DNA from: Siphonodentalium dalli
Lineage: Eukaryota > Mollusca > Scaphopoda > Gadilida > Siphonodentaliidae
Direction of reading: 5' to 3'
Assembly (NCBI GenBank): GCA_032622095.1
Contig: CP136061.1
Coordinates: 255,515,582-255,579,581, forward strand
DNA: 64,000 nt
How positions within the stretch are numbered: the first letter of the stretch is position 1; each line of letters starts with the position of its first letter. Below are positions 1-11,925 of the stretch, piece after piece. A program made the translations under genes and the position numbers. Under the pieces are notes generated by a model, which saw only the letters and a program-made list of their open reading frames with translations, was not told the origin of the DNA and did not search any database.

Positions 1-417
1 TGTTTATGAAAGTCTGGCACCCATTAGCAGTTTGTTTTCAGTACATTTTAATATTCATTGGAACGTAAACAGAAATTCGCTGACAGAAATCATGTTAATA
101 TCGCCTTTCGTTACTGGTTTCCTCGACTCAAATATTTCTCACTGCTCAATACTTATAATTAAAAAAAATGTTCTGTGTTTTGTGTCACTTCTTAATAGCA
201 TTATGTATTCTGCTATTGACAAGAAAAAAAGTTGCAGTATACCTTAAAGGTACGGAAGGCCTTGGTGGGTATCCTGTGAACATATTTCCACCTGCCAAAA
301 ACCGCTACAAATGAAAATAATATTCAAATATAGACATACTTTGTTAATATACAAATGAGAAATATCTCATAAACAGTATGTTATTGTCGTAAATTTGACG
401 ATTGTTATGTAAACAAA
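1..417. other. AT-rich flank, nothing recognised
   Basis: No supported gene. Only short chance open frames are present, with no splice context or recognisable motif. Confidence 0.6.
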
Positions 418-600
418 GCATAAAAAGTTACTTTCTTGGTGTTTCTTTATATTATGATGGTAAACATAAAGAGCGTTCTTTGTTGCTCAATTCCTTATTT
501 GGAAATAATAAAGAGCGTTTATACCATTTGTGTGTGATTAGCCAGTAGCATTGTGCTGCCTTCTATAACACAATCAGACTCTTGTTTAGGTAAAATTTAG
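418..600 (+). repeat. Dispersed repeat, inverted partner at 54090-54300
   Basis: The text 'ttatattatgatggtaaaca', then 'aaagagcgttctt', an imperfect copy of 'tccttatacagaactaataa' and 'acacaatcag' followed by 'tttaggtaaa' recurs in reverse complement at 54090-54300 with about 80 percent identity by eye. The words 'aaagagcgtt' are shared with the large inverted arms at 47450-48750 and 60660-63085. Neither copy has an open frame. The class of element is unknown. Confidence 0.7.
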
Positions 601-2234
601 TAGGTCTTTATGTGAGCATGATGTTTACGCGATAGTGATCGTATATTTGAACCAAAATGTATGCGTTTTAATATTTTTCTGTTTACGGTGTTTGGAACAA
701 ATATGAATATTTTCGACAACTAAGCCCCCTCGTCCCTTTAATATAATTAATATAACATCCCTCATCCAATAATCTCCAAATTGCATATCTAATTTCAATC
801 CTAGTTACACGTCACGCCGCCCCTCATCATTTGCCAATTGTACACCCTTTTTTTTGCTGCTGCTGCAACTGTTCAATTTCTTTAAAAATTATTGAAAAAA
901 TGGCCCTCCCGCCCGCCGACATTTACCTCTGATTTTTTTTTATCATCGGTCCGCACCAAAATCGAGCACACGTCCCTATATAATATACCTATTTAAACCG
1001 AGTATACACGGTGGTGTAATAGATCAACCGTTAATTTAACCGTTTAGGTAGCATATTTCCACGCATACGTTATCACGACAAATCCCTGCTGATCTGTTAT
1101 TAATGAACCAAACACTTAACATGTCAACACACTCTGGCCCGCCAATGCTACAGTGTATAAACGTAACGGGGCAAATATTCACATTATATTGGCAGCTAAC
1201 GAGAGCATTCATCATCAGCAATCTGCTCACCCCTTTTAGCCGATACGATAGAAACTAAACGATTTGTTACTTCTAATTACCCGTACTTAATTACACTACT
1301 TGCGTGTTAATAAAGTACGACCCCATTACCACTAAAGGTGAAACATGGGATTTAGAACATTAATATTCACTCTTACATAGTTCCACATTCAAGGTTCGTC
1401 TTGTGTAATCGTATGTCAGTTGTAACGTTGTGAAACTGCAACCGAACTGAATTATTCTATGCTAAATAGTTCATGGCTGACCTGATGCATGCATCTTAGT
1501 TTTCTTGTGATAATTGAAGGCTGCGATATAATTTTTTATTTCGGCCAATTTGGCCGGTTACTTCATGTGTGTTTTTTATCTGACGTGTGTGTCGGAATAA
1601 TGATGTGGAGGATTTATGTAAATGTTAGCCCAAACTACATTTCCAAGTAACGATGGTTTTGTTGTTTATTTTGAGGAATAATACCGCGTCAGATGAATTC
1701 AGCCCAAATATGTTAACAGTTGTCGTGTAAAACATTCGGCAGTAGGTTAGCGTTATTTAGTATTTGTGGATGTCCTTTAACATGGGGAAAATAGACTACT
1801 GCGCTTGAACGAGCATGTGAATTGTCGTTTTTAATGTATAGCAACTTTATAATCAATAACAGAGGCATTCTCTGTCAAATAAGGTCGCTCTATTTACGAT
1901 ACCAATTGGGGAACCAATTAAGTTACGCGTAAACGTATACCTGCTGCAAATAGAAAAGGTGTCGGAATCGGCGTACTCGCCCCAGGGCTAACTCGCCCCA
2001 ATCGACGCGTGCCAACTCGGAATAAAAGGCCAACTCGGAATAAAAGATGCATACGGGGTGTTATATGGCGTTTGGTCCGTTGTTTCTCAATGAATATTAT
2101 TGAAATTTGGTGTATATGTCCGGGCTGGGACATGGAATACAACAACGTTTGAATTGTTTTTAAAGTTACAAATTTGTTGATTTTATTCATTTTTTTTCCG
2201 TTCTGAAACACACTATAAAGTGTATATAATATAA
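601..2234. other. Intergenic, no gene seen
   Basis: Low-complexity AT-rich sequence. The only repeat noted is 1455-1515, which recurs at 4958-5015 as 'gatgcatgcatcttagtttt' with its flanks. The open frames present (for example on the minus strand at 1918-2244) have no recognisable content. Confidence 0.55.
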
Positions 2235-2530
2235 TAACGAACACGAGACATACATAATTTATAAACTGTTAACAAAAGATATCAAATTCAATACATGACA
2301 AAGATGACTCAGTGGAGTTTATAAAGTGAACATAAAACATTGAGGTAAGAATCTTTTTAAGGAATGCAACTTTATTTAATGATAATAAACACATAAATTA
2401 AAATAACAAACATGAGACATACATGATTTATAAACTGTTAACAAAAGATATCAAACTCAATACATGACAAAGATGACTCAGTGAAGTTTATAGAGTGAAC
2501 ATAAAAATATTAAGGTAAAAATCTTTTTAA
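2235..2530. repeat. Tandem duplication, period 169 bp
   Basis: Two adjacent copies of a segment containing 'gagacatacat', 'tataaactgttaacaaaag' and 'gacaaagatgactcagtg' start at about 2235 and 2404. They differ by scattered substitutions. No coding content. Confidence 0.8.
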
Positions 2531-2707
2531 GCATTACTAAACCGTTTAGCACAGTCCACTTCACTCATCCGATCATCACCAAACTTCATATTTATCTTGA
2601 TATTGATCTATCAGATGAGAGCTATCAAATATTTTTTTAATTTTATAGGAAAAAATGGTCGCCAGCGGCCATATTGCATTTACGTTATATGTTATCGCGT
2701 CATGTCG

Positions 2708-4535
2708 ATATCTAGTATTACTTAGAAATTTCACCTTTCCAGATTCATAATTGCTCCATTGACTGTAACAGATGGAATTATTCCCCTCTTCGGATAGAGT
2801 GTCACTGAAACTTTATTTTGTCAGACTGTCTGTATAGTCACTGATTATATATGGCAATAATCTGTAATAAGATGTAGCACTATTTTATTTTATATTTACA
2901 TGCAGTGCTGTTTTTATACAACAATTCTAATCCCCCCTAGATCATCATGTGATCGACCCATACATCGCGCGAGGACCTGGTTGAATTAAGGGGGGGGGGG
3001 GGTTATGGATAACTTCTGTCCTCAAGCTAGATTATACTTATGACATTTAATGGCATGTTACTAACGTGGAGGGTTAGATATGCTAGAGACACCACCACTC
3101 TTCAATTCACACCAAGTTATCAGCTGTCATATTCGGATATTAGAACCCTTAGCCATGATATATGGTTTATTTTGTGTATACTAGTAATATTGTTATTTTC
3201 AGTACCTTTATATACCAGTACTATGTATAACAATGCATATAAATTAATCCATGTATACATGTATATTGATTCAACGGATTCAGTGGTTTTGTCCATCAGT
3301 CTATCAAATTTGCGGGGAAAACATGGCCACAAGCAGTACACCCTGTTAAATTTCAGCCAGCTTTTATTGGAGAACTTTTTCTCATGTGGATAGTTTGGGT
3401 CACCGCTAGATGTGAGCCATGTTTTGTTCTCAAGCTGTCCTTGTGAAGACATCACTGCCAGCGGTGATCTTGAATTTTACTATTTTTATGGCTAAATAAT
3501 TTGGTTGATCCTACATACGACACCCCTTGTCCGATCGTCACCAGATTCCACAATGATCTTCTGGATAACCAGGGTGAGAGTAATCTAATTTTCCCGAATT
3601 TCGTTAAAAAACATTACCACAGGCAGCAATTTGGTATCTTACTGTTTGATCCTCTTTTGCGTGACTGAATTGTTTAGCAACTGTACAGTAATATCCCTCA
3701 TCTGATAGTCACCACACTTTATATTGATCTTCGGGCTGACAACTAGATGGGAGCTATCGAATGCTTTGAATTTTTTTGGAAAACATTGTCGCCAGCAGTC
3801 ATCTTCTATTTTGGTTTTTATATACATGTATATCTCTTCATTCGGATAGCCAGTATTACGTAGGTACTTCAACTTTCCGCATTCCTGTCATCATTTTAAA
3901 TATAAAAATTTACCTGATACCATGCACCCTTCAAAATTTGTTTCGTCGTATCTATTTTAATGACCCGTATGGTAATATTGATACAGATATATTTGTCAAA
4001 CATTTCTTTGTACAATATACAGGTATTTAGTTTGTAACTAAATCTAGAAATATATAATAGTAGCTGGTGGACCCTACTTCGTCCGGGATGTTCCCCTCTG
4101 ATTTTCGGAGAATTGCGCGATTTATCCTTGAATTGACCATTTTAAAGGTGAACGTCATGTCGGGTCACGATTTGACCCGTCCAAAACACTCCCCGGACAA
4201 AAGTCACGACAAAAGTACCCGTCGAAATTCGCCCGGCTTTACCCGATTTGACCTTGAATTGACAATTTTGAATGTCAAGATCAGGTCAGGGTCATAATTT
4301 GACCCACCCGAAACACTCCTGGGACAAAAGTAACAGTAGGTATTATATTTCGTTGAAATACTTCCGTTTTACCAGATTTGACCTTGAATTGATCTTTTTG
4401 AATGTCAAAGTCAGGTCGGGATCAACATTTGACCCGTCCAAAATACTCCCTGGAAATAATTTCCCCTAGGTATCAAATTTCGTCCAATCTGTCCGGCAGT
4501 TTTCCCGGCCATAGCTAACAGACAAACAGACAGAC
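2708..4535 (+). repeat. Unknown 1.8-kb dispersed repeat, copy 1
   Basis: This segment is almost identical to 7598-9406 plus 11057-11094. It is internally repetitive: modules of about 170 bp built on 'gtcgccagcRgYcat', and three diverged units of about 130 bp at 4095-4450 built on 'gatttgaccttgaattga' and 'ttgacccgtccaaaa'. The right end is a degenerate 'gacagacaaacagacag' run. There is no reverse transcriptase or transposase frame; the frames of 60-117 codons are repeated only because the DNA is. It could be the 3' part of a retroelement or a non-autonomous element. Confidence 0.8.
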
Positions 4536-5040
4536 AAATGTCCAATATATATATTAAACTAGCTGATGTACTCGACTTCGTTCGGGCTATTTAGGGATTT
4601 TTTTTTTGTGATCGCCTCCATCTGGACAGTACCCAGTATATACAGCGTCTGGCCAAACTATTGTTCAATTAGTCCAGAAACATGCCTACATCAGCACGTT
4701 CGAGAACATGGTCCCACGTGAAATTGGACCCGTCCATATTGCTCCCGGGATCGAAGTAGTCCTACACACAAATTTTTAGTCGGATCGGTCAAGGTCCAGA
4801 AACATGCCTATGAGCGAGGTCAAGTTGACACGTTAAATACCAAATCCGAGTCGGATCAGTCGAGCAGTGTTAGAGTCTATAACACATACACACATGCATT
4901 CATGCATACACACATACATACAGACAGGTGTTCCAAAATGTATAATCGATAGCTACAACAATTCTATGGTAGATAGTTCACGGCCGACCTGATGCATGCA
5001 TCTTAGTTTTCTTGTATAACACTGCTGCGGCAGCTGCCAC
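4536..5040. repeat. Repeat tail with CA/CATA microsatellite
   Basis: Diverged continuation of the same kind of repeat ('aaactagctgatgtactcga', 'cggatcggtcaaggtccagaa' repeated twice), then a short acacata/catgca microsatellite near 4880-4925. A direct repeat of 1455-1515 follows at 4958-5015. No gene. Confidence 0.55.
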
Positions 5041-5290
5041 GTTGCAAACTCCATACAGCGCCCTCTACGTTACACTGCGAAATAGCACTGCCATAAGGAC
5101 ATTTTTTGGTAACAATTTCTTACGTGTTTTTAATTCTTATGTTTTAGGGTTACAATTGTCTATGTCTGGTCCAGTTCATATTGTTCTTATAAATACCGAA
5201 AGAATACCAAAAGAATTACCACTATTGCAAACATTTGGCGGTCAAAATAAGATAATAGGTGAATAAATATAGTTCCGACGATTTACTGCG
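5041..5290 (+). repeat. TIR-type repeat, inverted partner at 46233-46530
   Basis: The sequence from 'gccctctacgtta' and 'agcactgcca' through 'tcttacgtgtttttaattc' to 'aagataataggtga' recurs in reverse complement at 46233-46530. That copy has the 'gccctctacgtta...gcactgcca' end in inverted orientation at both sides, which suggests a short TIR element. Here it lies directly upstream of the helicase fragment and may have supplied its 5' flank. Confidence 0.6.
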
Positions 5291-5326
5291 CCAAAAATAG
5301 ACTTCCTAAACTTGTGTTTTTGTAAA

Positions 5327-5862
5327 ATGGCGACATTCATGAATTTTAAATCTGCGTTAAACATTTCTAAAGATTTAATCGGAGTTAAGCATGATTTGAA
5401 AGAGAAGCAGATCGAAGCACTTCGATTAATATACGAAGAACAACGAGACGTCATCGTTAATCTGCCGGTTGGTTACGGGAAAAGTTTAATTTATTTGTTG
5501 TTGCCAAATTTGCTGAAGGCGAAGCTAGTGAAACTACGAAAGTTAAACAGAATTCGAATTCCACAGTTTTAATTATAAGTCCTCTTAATATCATACACGA
5601 GGACCAACTTTCCAAGATAGAGAAACTTAACTTGAGAGGATGTAAGCTTAACATTGACTGCAAAGTGACCACCAGCAGAGATGAATGTGTCAATATACAT
5701 GAACTCATACAGGGGAAGATTGTGTTTGACATAATTTTTTGTCACCCTGAGACACTGCTAAACTGTAAACAGCAAAACTGGGTGAGTGTTGATTGGCAGT
5801 GAAAGTTTCCAGAGAATTGTTTCTGCCATTGTGATAGATGAGTGTCATATTGTTGAAAAATG
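5327..5862 (+). pseudogene. RecQ-like DNA helicase, N-terminal fragment 1
   Basis: The text resembles the ATPase core of a RecQ/Werner-type 3'-5' DNA helicase. An ATG at 5327 (atggcgacattc) opens a frame containing the phosphate-binding loop LPVGYGKSLIY (RecQ motif I). After a one-base frameshift between about 5515 and 5550 comes STVLIISPLNIIHEDQL (motif Ia), then CHPETLL. After a second shift near 5800 comes AIVIDECHIVEKW, the DExH box and its following tryptophan. A plausible GT donor (tggtgagt) follows at 5863. The helicase C-terminal domain, RQC and HRDC regions are not found downstream. A family member is normally over 500 residues; only about 175 are represented. With two shifts and no second half it is most likely a dead fragment, although sequencing errors could cause single shifts. 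Confidence 0.75.
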
Positions 5863-6692
5863 GTGAGTTTGAACCCAACATACATGTAGTGTTTCCTATA
5901 CGGTACTGGTACTGATGCTAATGGGGTCGATGTCTTATGTTTTATACATAACATAGTAGTCGAAAATCTACGGGATACCGGTACTAAAGATATCCCAATG
6001 TATAGTCAATTTTGGACTAATAACATACTAGTAGATGCACACTGTGTGCATTTCTGTATACATAAATGCACACCAGTCACGTGATAGTGTCATTCTACTA
6101 TCTAGTGTAGTAGTTTTCTACATAAATGCACACGTGTTTGATATTTTTGCAAGCAGGGCATATGCCATATTTTTCATCTGATTTTGCGAGAATCCTTGCG
6201 AGAATCGATATATACTTTTTTCACGAGAATCCAGGGTAATTTGCGAGAATATATACGAAAATCTAGATTTGGATTCTCGCCGAAATATAAGCCCTGGTAA
6301 GTTGAACTACGGTAAGTTCATTTTCTTCCGTTAATCGATCAAACAACCATGTAGTTCTTTTGGTCACTGTTTAATATCGGTACTGTAAGATCAATATGCG
6401 ACCGATGATCAATTTTATTGCAGTTTCATAATTGTGAGAAAAGAAAGCCTTTTATCAGAACCACGGAAGAAAATATAGTCTGAATTGAAGCAGACGGCAA
6501 TTATTTACGACAACATTTCATTCTCACGCCGACTGAAACTGGAGTGCATTTATCGTTACGACCATGATCCCATTAGCTGATTGTAGTTTGTATTCTGTAA
6601 TAATAACTGAGATGCCAAAATAATTAAATATATTATTATCTGGTTGGCAATTATCGCAATACGTCATGGGAACACAGTGTGCATACATGTAG
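5863..6692. other. Possible intron or spacer with small repeats
   Basis: No gene. Local repetition: 'cataaatgcacac' twice (6060-6135) and 'gcgagaatc' several times (6185-6280). It may be the former intron after the DExH exon of the helicase fragment, but no matching downstream exon was found. Confidence 0.5.
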
Positions 6693-6925
6693 GCCTACCA
6701 TAACTTTATAGTATCGCAAGTTGGGTATGGGAAGACTGTCATTTATTTTATTGCTCCAATATTTATTAAAATTAAAAAAGAATGTACGAGAATCAACAGT
6801 ATTAATAGTAATAGTATCAACAGTATTAATAGTCAGTCCATTGAATGTGATACCCCAAGATAAATGGACGCTGATCTCAATATTGAACCTGCCTGTTGGA
6901 CACGAGAGCGAATGCCACAACTGAC
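6693..6925 (+). pseudogene. RecQ-like helicase, N-terminal fragment 2
   Basis: A second, more decayed relative of the upstream fragment. One frame gives FIVSQVGYGKTVIYFIAP, a RecQ motif I with its hydrophobic tail. A shifted frame then gives STVLIV twice, followed by SPLNVIPQDKW, corresponding to motif Ia. The doubling comes from a 21-bp tandem duplication of 'tcaacagtattaatagta...' at about 6795-6835. Alignment with fragment 1 (VGYGKSLIY / SPLNIIHEDQL) is clear by eye. At least one frameshift and the in-frame stop at 6922-6924 make a working product unlikely. Confidence 0.65.
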
Positions 6926-7545
6926 AGTGCCAAGGCATTTTATGTATTATTACTTGGTTAACAGATATTTTTTTGGCTTAAAGATAGGGGAGGTGGGAGG
7001 AATAAAAAAATAAAATCTGTATTTTTTTAAATTTAAATTGTCAAAATAAAGAGTCGGTAGAAATAAAATATTTGCTGTATAATAATGTCCTCATCTAATA
7101 TAAGCATGGGCAAATATATTTTTTTATTTGGATGTTCCATATAGATGCAAAACATTTGCTAATATCAGTGTCCACCTGGCATGATTACGTTGACATTACG
7201 TTGACATTACGTTGACATTCAATAATCAATACCATAAATATCACCAGGTGGCTTCGCTGTTCAATCGATGTTGTACACTTTATTTCTAAAAACAATTACC
7301 GGTACATGTACACTGTATGGCTGGATTAGTATTCCCATAGGCGGAAATAAAATAACCGAAAACTTAAATTTTCTTTTTATTAGAAAAAGCTTTTTTTTGG
7401 GGGTTGGGGAAATCCGTAAACCAAGTAGTAAAAAATTCAATGCCCAATGGACATGTACCTGTGGCTGGCTGATGTTGCAAAAGGTGAGTTATTTTATCAT
7501 ATAACATATCCTGTGGCATTATTGAATTTATCCGTTTGTTAAGAC
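6926..7545. other. Spacer inside helicase fragment 2
   Basis: No gene. A 12-bp tandem repeat 'acgttgacatt' occurs three times at 7190-7222. A candidate donor 'aaaaggtgagtt' at about 7480 has no clear exon attached. Confidence 0.45.
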
Positions 7546-7595
7546 TTGATAAAGGACAGCTTTAAAGACACAGTTACTGCTGTTGTTGTGGATGA
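7546..7595 (+). pseudogene. RecQ-like helicase motif II stub, cut by repeat
   Basis: The frame LIKDSFKDTVTAVVVDE matches the start of a RecQ DExH box (compare AIVIDECH in fragment 1). It ends abruptly at 'gtggatgag', exactly where repeat copy 2 begins (7598). The insertion or duplication of that repeat therefore removed the rest of the helicase. It probably belongs with the 6693-6925 fragment, the material between being an intron or an insertion. Confidence 0.55.
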
Positions 7596-9944
7596 GTATA
7601 TCTAGTATTACTTAGAAATTTCACCTTTCCAGATTCATAATTGCTCCATTGACTGTAACAGATGGAATTATTCCCCTCTTCGGATAGAGTGTCACTGAAA
7701 CTTTATTTTGTCAGACTGTCTGTATAGTCACTGATTATATATGGCAATAATCTGTAATAAGATGTAGCACTATTTTATTTTATATTTACATGCAGTGCTG
7801 TTTTTATACAACAATTCTAATCCCCCCCTAGATCATCATGTGATCGACCCATACATCGCGCGAGGACCTGGTTGAATTAAGGGGGGGGGGGGGTTATGGA
7901 TAACTTCTGTCCTCAAGCTAGATTATACTTATGACATTTAATGGCATGTTACTAACGTGGAGGGTTAGATATGCTTGAGACACCACCACTCTTCAATTCA
8001 CACCAAGTTATCAGCTGTCATATTCGGATATTAGAACCCTTAGCCATGATATATGGTTTATTTTGTGTATACTAGTAATATTGTTATTTTCAGTACCTTT
8101 ATATACCAGTACTATGTATAACAATGCATATAAATTAATCCATGTATACATGTATATTGATTCAACGGATTCAGTGGTTTTGTCCATCAGTCTATCAAAT
8201 TTGCGGGGAAAACATGGCCACAAGCAGTACACCCTGTTAAATTTCAGCCAGCTTTTATTGGAGAACTTTTTCTCATGTGGATAGTTTGGGTCACCGCTAG
8301 ATGTGAGCCATGTTTTGTTCTCAAGCTGTCCTTGTGAAGACATCACTGCCAGCGGTGATCTTGAATTTTACTATTTTTATGGCTAAATAATTTGGTTGAT
8401 CCTACAGACGACACCCCTTGTCCGATCGTCACCAGATTCCACAATGATCTTCTGGATAACCAGGGTGAGAGTAATCTAATTTTCCCGAATTTCGTTAAAA
8501 AACATTACCACAGGCAGCAATTTGGTATCTTACTGTTTGATCCTCTTTTGCGTGACTGAATTGTTTAGCAACTGTACAGTCATATCCCTCATCTGATAGT
8601 CACCACACTTTATATTGATCTTCGGGCTGACAACTAGATGGGAGCTATCGAATGCTTTGAATTTTTTTGGAAAACATTGTCGCCAGCAGTCATCTTCTAT
8701 TTTGGTTTTTATATACATGTATATCTCTTCATTCGGATAGCCAGTATTACGTATAGGTACTTCAACTTTCCGCATTCCTGTCATCATTTTAAATATAAAA
8801 ATTTACCTGATACCATGCACCCTTCAAAATTTGTTTCGTCGTATCTATTTTAATGACCCGTATGGTAATATTGATACAGATATATTTGTCAAACATTTCT
8901 TTGTACAATATACAGGTATTTAGTTTGTAACTAAATCTAGAAATATATAATAGTAGCTGGTGGACCCTACTTCGTCCGGGATGTTCCCCTCTGATTTTCG
9001 GAGAATTGCGCGATTTATCCTTGAATTGACCATTTTAAAGGTGAACGTCATGTCGGGTCACGATTTGACCCGTCCAAAACACTCCCCGGACAAAAGTACC
9101 CGTCGAAATCCGCCCGGCTTTACCCGATTTGACCTTGAATTGACAATTTTGAATGTCAAGATCAGGTCAGGGTCATAATTTGACCCACCCGAAACACTCC
9201 TGGGACAAAAGTAACAGTAGGTATTATATTTCGTTGAAATACTTCCGTTTTACCAGATTTGACCTTGAATTGATCTTTTTGAATGTCAAAGTCAGGTCGG
9301 GATCAACATTTGACCCGTCCAAAATACTCCCTGGAAATAATTTCCCCTAGGTATCAAATTTCCCCTAGGTATCAAATTTCGTCCAATCTGTCCGGCAGTT
9401 TTCCCGCAGAATATCTAATGTTTGTCTAGCAAAAGTATCTGCAACCAGGTATCTGTAACTGGGAAGCAGGTATCTGTAACTGGGAAGCACTATATTGACG
9501 AATGCTATCTATTCGTGGAAGAGAGTTTTCTCAAGGGAGATAATTTTCCGTCGCGCAATGATTGTCTAGCAAAAGTAGCTGCTCTCAAGTATCTCTAACC
9601 AGGAATTACTATTGATTAAATAAATCTCTTCATGGAAGAGAGTTTCCAAGGGAGATAATTTTTTAGTCAGACAATGTTTGTCCCGGCCAGCAAACACAAA
9701 CTGAGCGTATAAACAGTAAACATAATCTATCGCTTCCATATATTAAATATATCTTGATAAACTCCCTATAATGCAAATGGTGTAGTCCATGGTGCAATGG
9801 GTGGAGTTTATTGGTCACATGATGACTGTCCACATCCAGTATGTAAGCCTATTCAGATGCCATAACAGCTAACCAATCAATAGCTATTTATCCCTGTTAA
9901 CAGGCAAATATAGGATAATTCATGAGGGAGATATTAATTGCGTT

Positions 9945-10135
9945 TAAGCGTAATAAGGATGTAATTGCGCTTAATTAAGCGCAATAAGGAATATTCTTAT
10001 TGAGCTTAAGCGCAATAAGGGAAGATCTAATTGCGCTTAAGCGCAATAAGAATATTCCTTATTGCGCTTAAGCGTAATAAGAAAATTCCTTAGCGCAATA
10101 AGGAATTCCTTATTGCGTTTAAGCTCAATTATTTA
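9945..10135. repeat. Palindromic AATTGCGCTTAAGCGCAAT repeats
   Basis: At least six copies of the near-perfect palindrome 'attgcgcttaagcgcaat', each followed by 'aagga' or its complement, so that neighbours pair with each other as well as with themselves. No gene overlaps. Confidence 0.8.
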
Positions 10136-10388
10136 TTAAATGTCAATTTGGCATCCCATATTCATTCAATGCGATCTCACATAAAAGTTAAAATGTTATA
10201 TGCCTATAGCCACCCTAGCCGGGCATTCATTGCAATCTCCCATTTGGGCGGGGGCATATTTTCATTTATCTATGTGCTAATTGAGGGGCGTGGACTGGCA
10301 ATGGAAGTGCGAATCTTACAAGAAGATTCTTAGATATGAAGCAATATGCAGAGTCAATCTTTAGAAAAGACTAGGTGGCCCTACAAAT

Positions 10389-10714
10389 TATGGGAGGCCC
10401 TTTTCACATTTATTATTTATTTATGCTTAATAATAACCTCTATCATTTGCGCTTAAGCTCAAATATTTATGCTTAAGCGTAAATCATTTGCGCTTAAGCG
10501 CAAATCATTTAAACTTAAGCGCAAATCACTTGCACTGTCTTAAGCGCAAATAAATTAATACACACATATTTGCGTTTAAGCGCAAATGGTTAGTACTTAA
10601 GTGTAAATGATTTGCGCTTAAGCGCAAATGATTTGCGCTTAAGGGCAAATGCTTAAGTACAAATATTTGCGCATAAGCGCAAATAAATAATAAATGTGAA
10701 AAGGGCCTCCCATA
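10389..10714. mobile_element. 326-bp foldback MITE with long TIRs
   Basis: The ends are inverted copies: 'tatgggaggcccttttcaca' followed by 'tttattatttatt' on the left, and its complement on the right. The interior consists of about ten 'atttgcgcttaagcgcaaat' palindromes, related to but distinct from those at 9945-10135. The whole element could fold into one long hairpin. A TA target duplication is possible. Confidence 0.7.
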
Positions 10715-11282
10715 GAAAATGGCAGTGTTTTTTTGTTTTGTTGGGTACAGGTATTTGGTGACTGCTGGTCGGTGATCCTTGTGACGTCACGTCTGAGACA
10801 CACATCGCAAAGTGATAAATCGGTTTGATCATGAGTTTCTAATATAAAAACCTTAAAATAGATGGTTATTAGTACTTATAAGTTATACTTGAAAAAAAAC
10901 TTTAATGTAAAACAAACAATATTCAAAGCAGCCGTAGTCACAACTAATAGAAAAGCAAAGGTCATTACCGATTCGCCTTGGTGCGCTATTACGACGAACT
11001 ACTTATTGGCATTACCGATTACCGGTTACTTTTGCTAGACAAACATTGCTAGCCAAGCAGTTTTCCCGGCCATAGCTAACAGACAAACAGACAGATCATC
11101 GTAGCGATGAGAGATAACTCTGCCTGGAGTTTGGCCACGTTGGAGTTTTTACTCCGGGCAATGTAAAAGGGTGAATAACTCTAAATACCAAGCATCGTTG
11201 TTATATAAAATATGGAAGCCCATCTCAATCAGTAACACAATTGCTGGCTGATTGTCTGCGACAGTAGATCGTGTTATGCGTG
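10715..11282. other. Spacer, no gene
   Basis: Holds the palindrome 'gtgacgtcac' at about 10780 and the end of the preceding insertion and repeat copy. 'gagataactctgcctg' (11110) recurs at 46540. Nothing coding. Confidence 0.5.
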
Positions 11283-11925
11283 CCTACTCTGGCTACGCCC
11301 GTAAGATCATATTCAACTAGCTCAAAACATGGGAACTTTTTGACGTTCTGAACTTCTGACGGGGAATTGTATACCAATATACACAGTGTAGGGAATACTG
11401 ATATTTCTTAGATAAATACATGTTCCTTAATAATATATTTCATAATAGGTGGTGGTTTCTGCTCGAGATTACACTATGTATGTGACTTATGTGAGCCGAT
11501 TTCACAATAAACATTGAATTGATTACGGGGGGGGCAAGCCTTGAAATAGTGTGTCTGTCATTTGCAGAATGAGGTCACCAGAGGGAATTTAGTGATGCTA
11601 CCCCACATAGCGGGCTAGCATCATCAAATTCACCCTCTGTGAACCTCATTCTGCTGAAGTGTAAGCAGAGTGAGGTCCCCAGAGGGTCCATGATTGCGAG
11701 AGACGCACAGCAGAATCGGTTCACAAATGTTGCCTATTAATCAGATACTCTCGAGCTGGAGCCTTCACCTGCTCTGAAACGAATTATTACGGAACATTTA
11801 TTCACTAAGGAATGTATTTCTTGCGTGGTTTTTTATTTCGTTCTTATAAAGTTCCACGTGAGAACATCAAAGACCCCATGTTTTGAACTGGTGGAGTATG
11901 GTATCTAATAAGACTAGCCAGAGTA
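11283..11925. mobile_element. TIR element (family with 24870-25341)
   Basis: The left end reads 'cctactctggctacgccc', then 'gatcatattcaactagctca' and 'aaacatgggaact'. The right end is the inverse: 'catgttttgaactggtgga', then 'gtatggtatct' and 'actagccagagtata'. TIRs are about 55 bp at roughly 80 percent identity. A second copy is at 24870-25341, sharing the internal 'aataaacattgaatt'. At 11564-11654 there is an internal hairpin with 38-bp arms ('gcagaatgaggtcaccagag' and its inverse). No transposase frame, so non-autonomous. Confidence 0.75.

Larger units (their letters stand above)
9407..11056. mobile_element. 1.65-kb insertion with subterminal inverted repeats
   Basis: The segment sits in repeat copy 2 and is flanked by 'gcagttttcccg' on both sides (9395-9406 and 11057-11068); copy 1 has this once. 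Close to each end lies an inverted 20-mer, 'atgtttgtctagcaaaagta' at 9419 and its complement at about 11026-11046. The left end is itself tandemly repeated (9422 and 9563, about 140 bp). No transposase frame is visible. The 12-bp flanking repeat is longer than that of most DNA transposon superfamilies, so the mechanism is uncertain. Confidence 0.65.
7598..11094 (+). repeat. Unknown 1.8-kb repeat, copy 2, split by insertion
   Basis: Near-identical to 2708-4535, with a 12-bp deletion near 9098 relative to copy 1 and a duplicated 'tttcccctaggtatcaaa' at 9341-9378. It runs unbroken to 9406 and resumes at 11057 ('gcagttttcccggccatagc') after a 1.65-kb insert. Its left edge interrupts a RecQ-like motif. 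Confidence 0.8.

Noticed and set aside
3040-3455. Frames of 111-117 codons, one repeated identically at 8011-8346
   Set aside because: Identity at the protein level only reflects the 1.8-kb DNA duplication. No motif, start context or codon signal.
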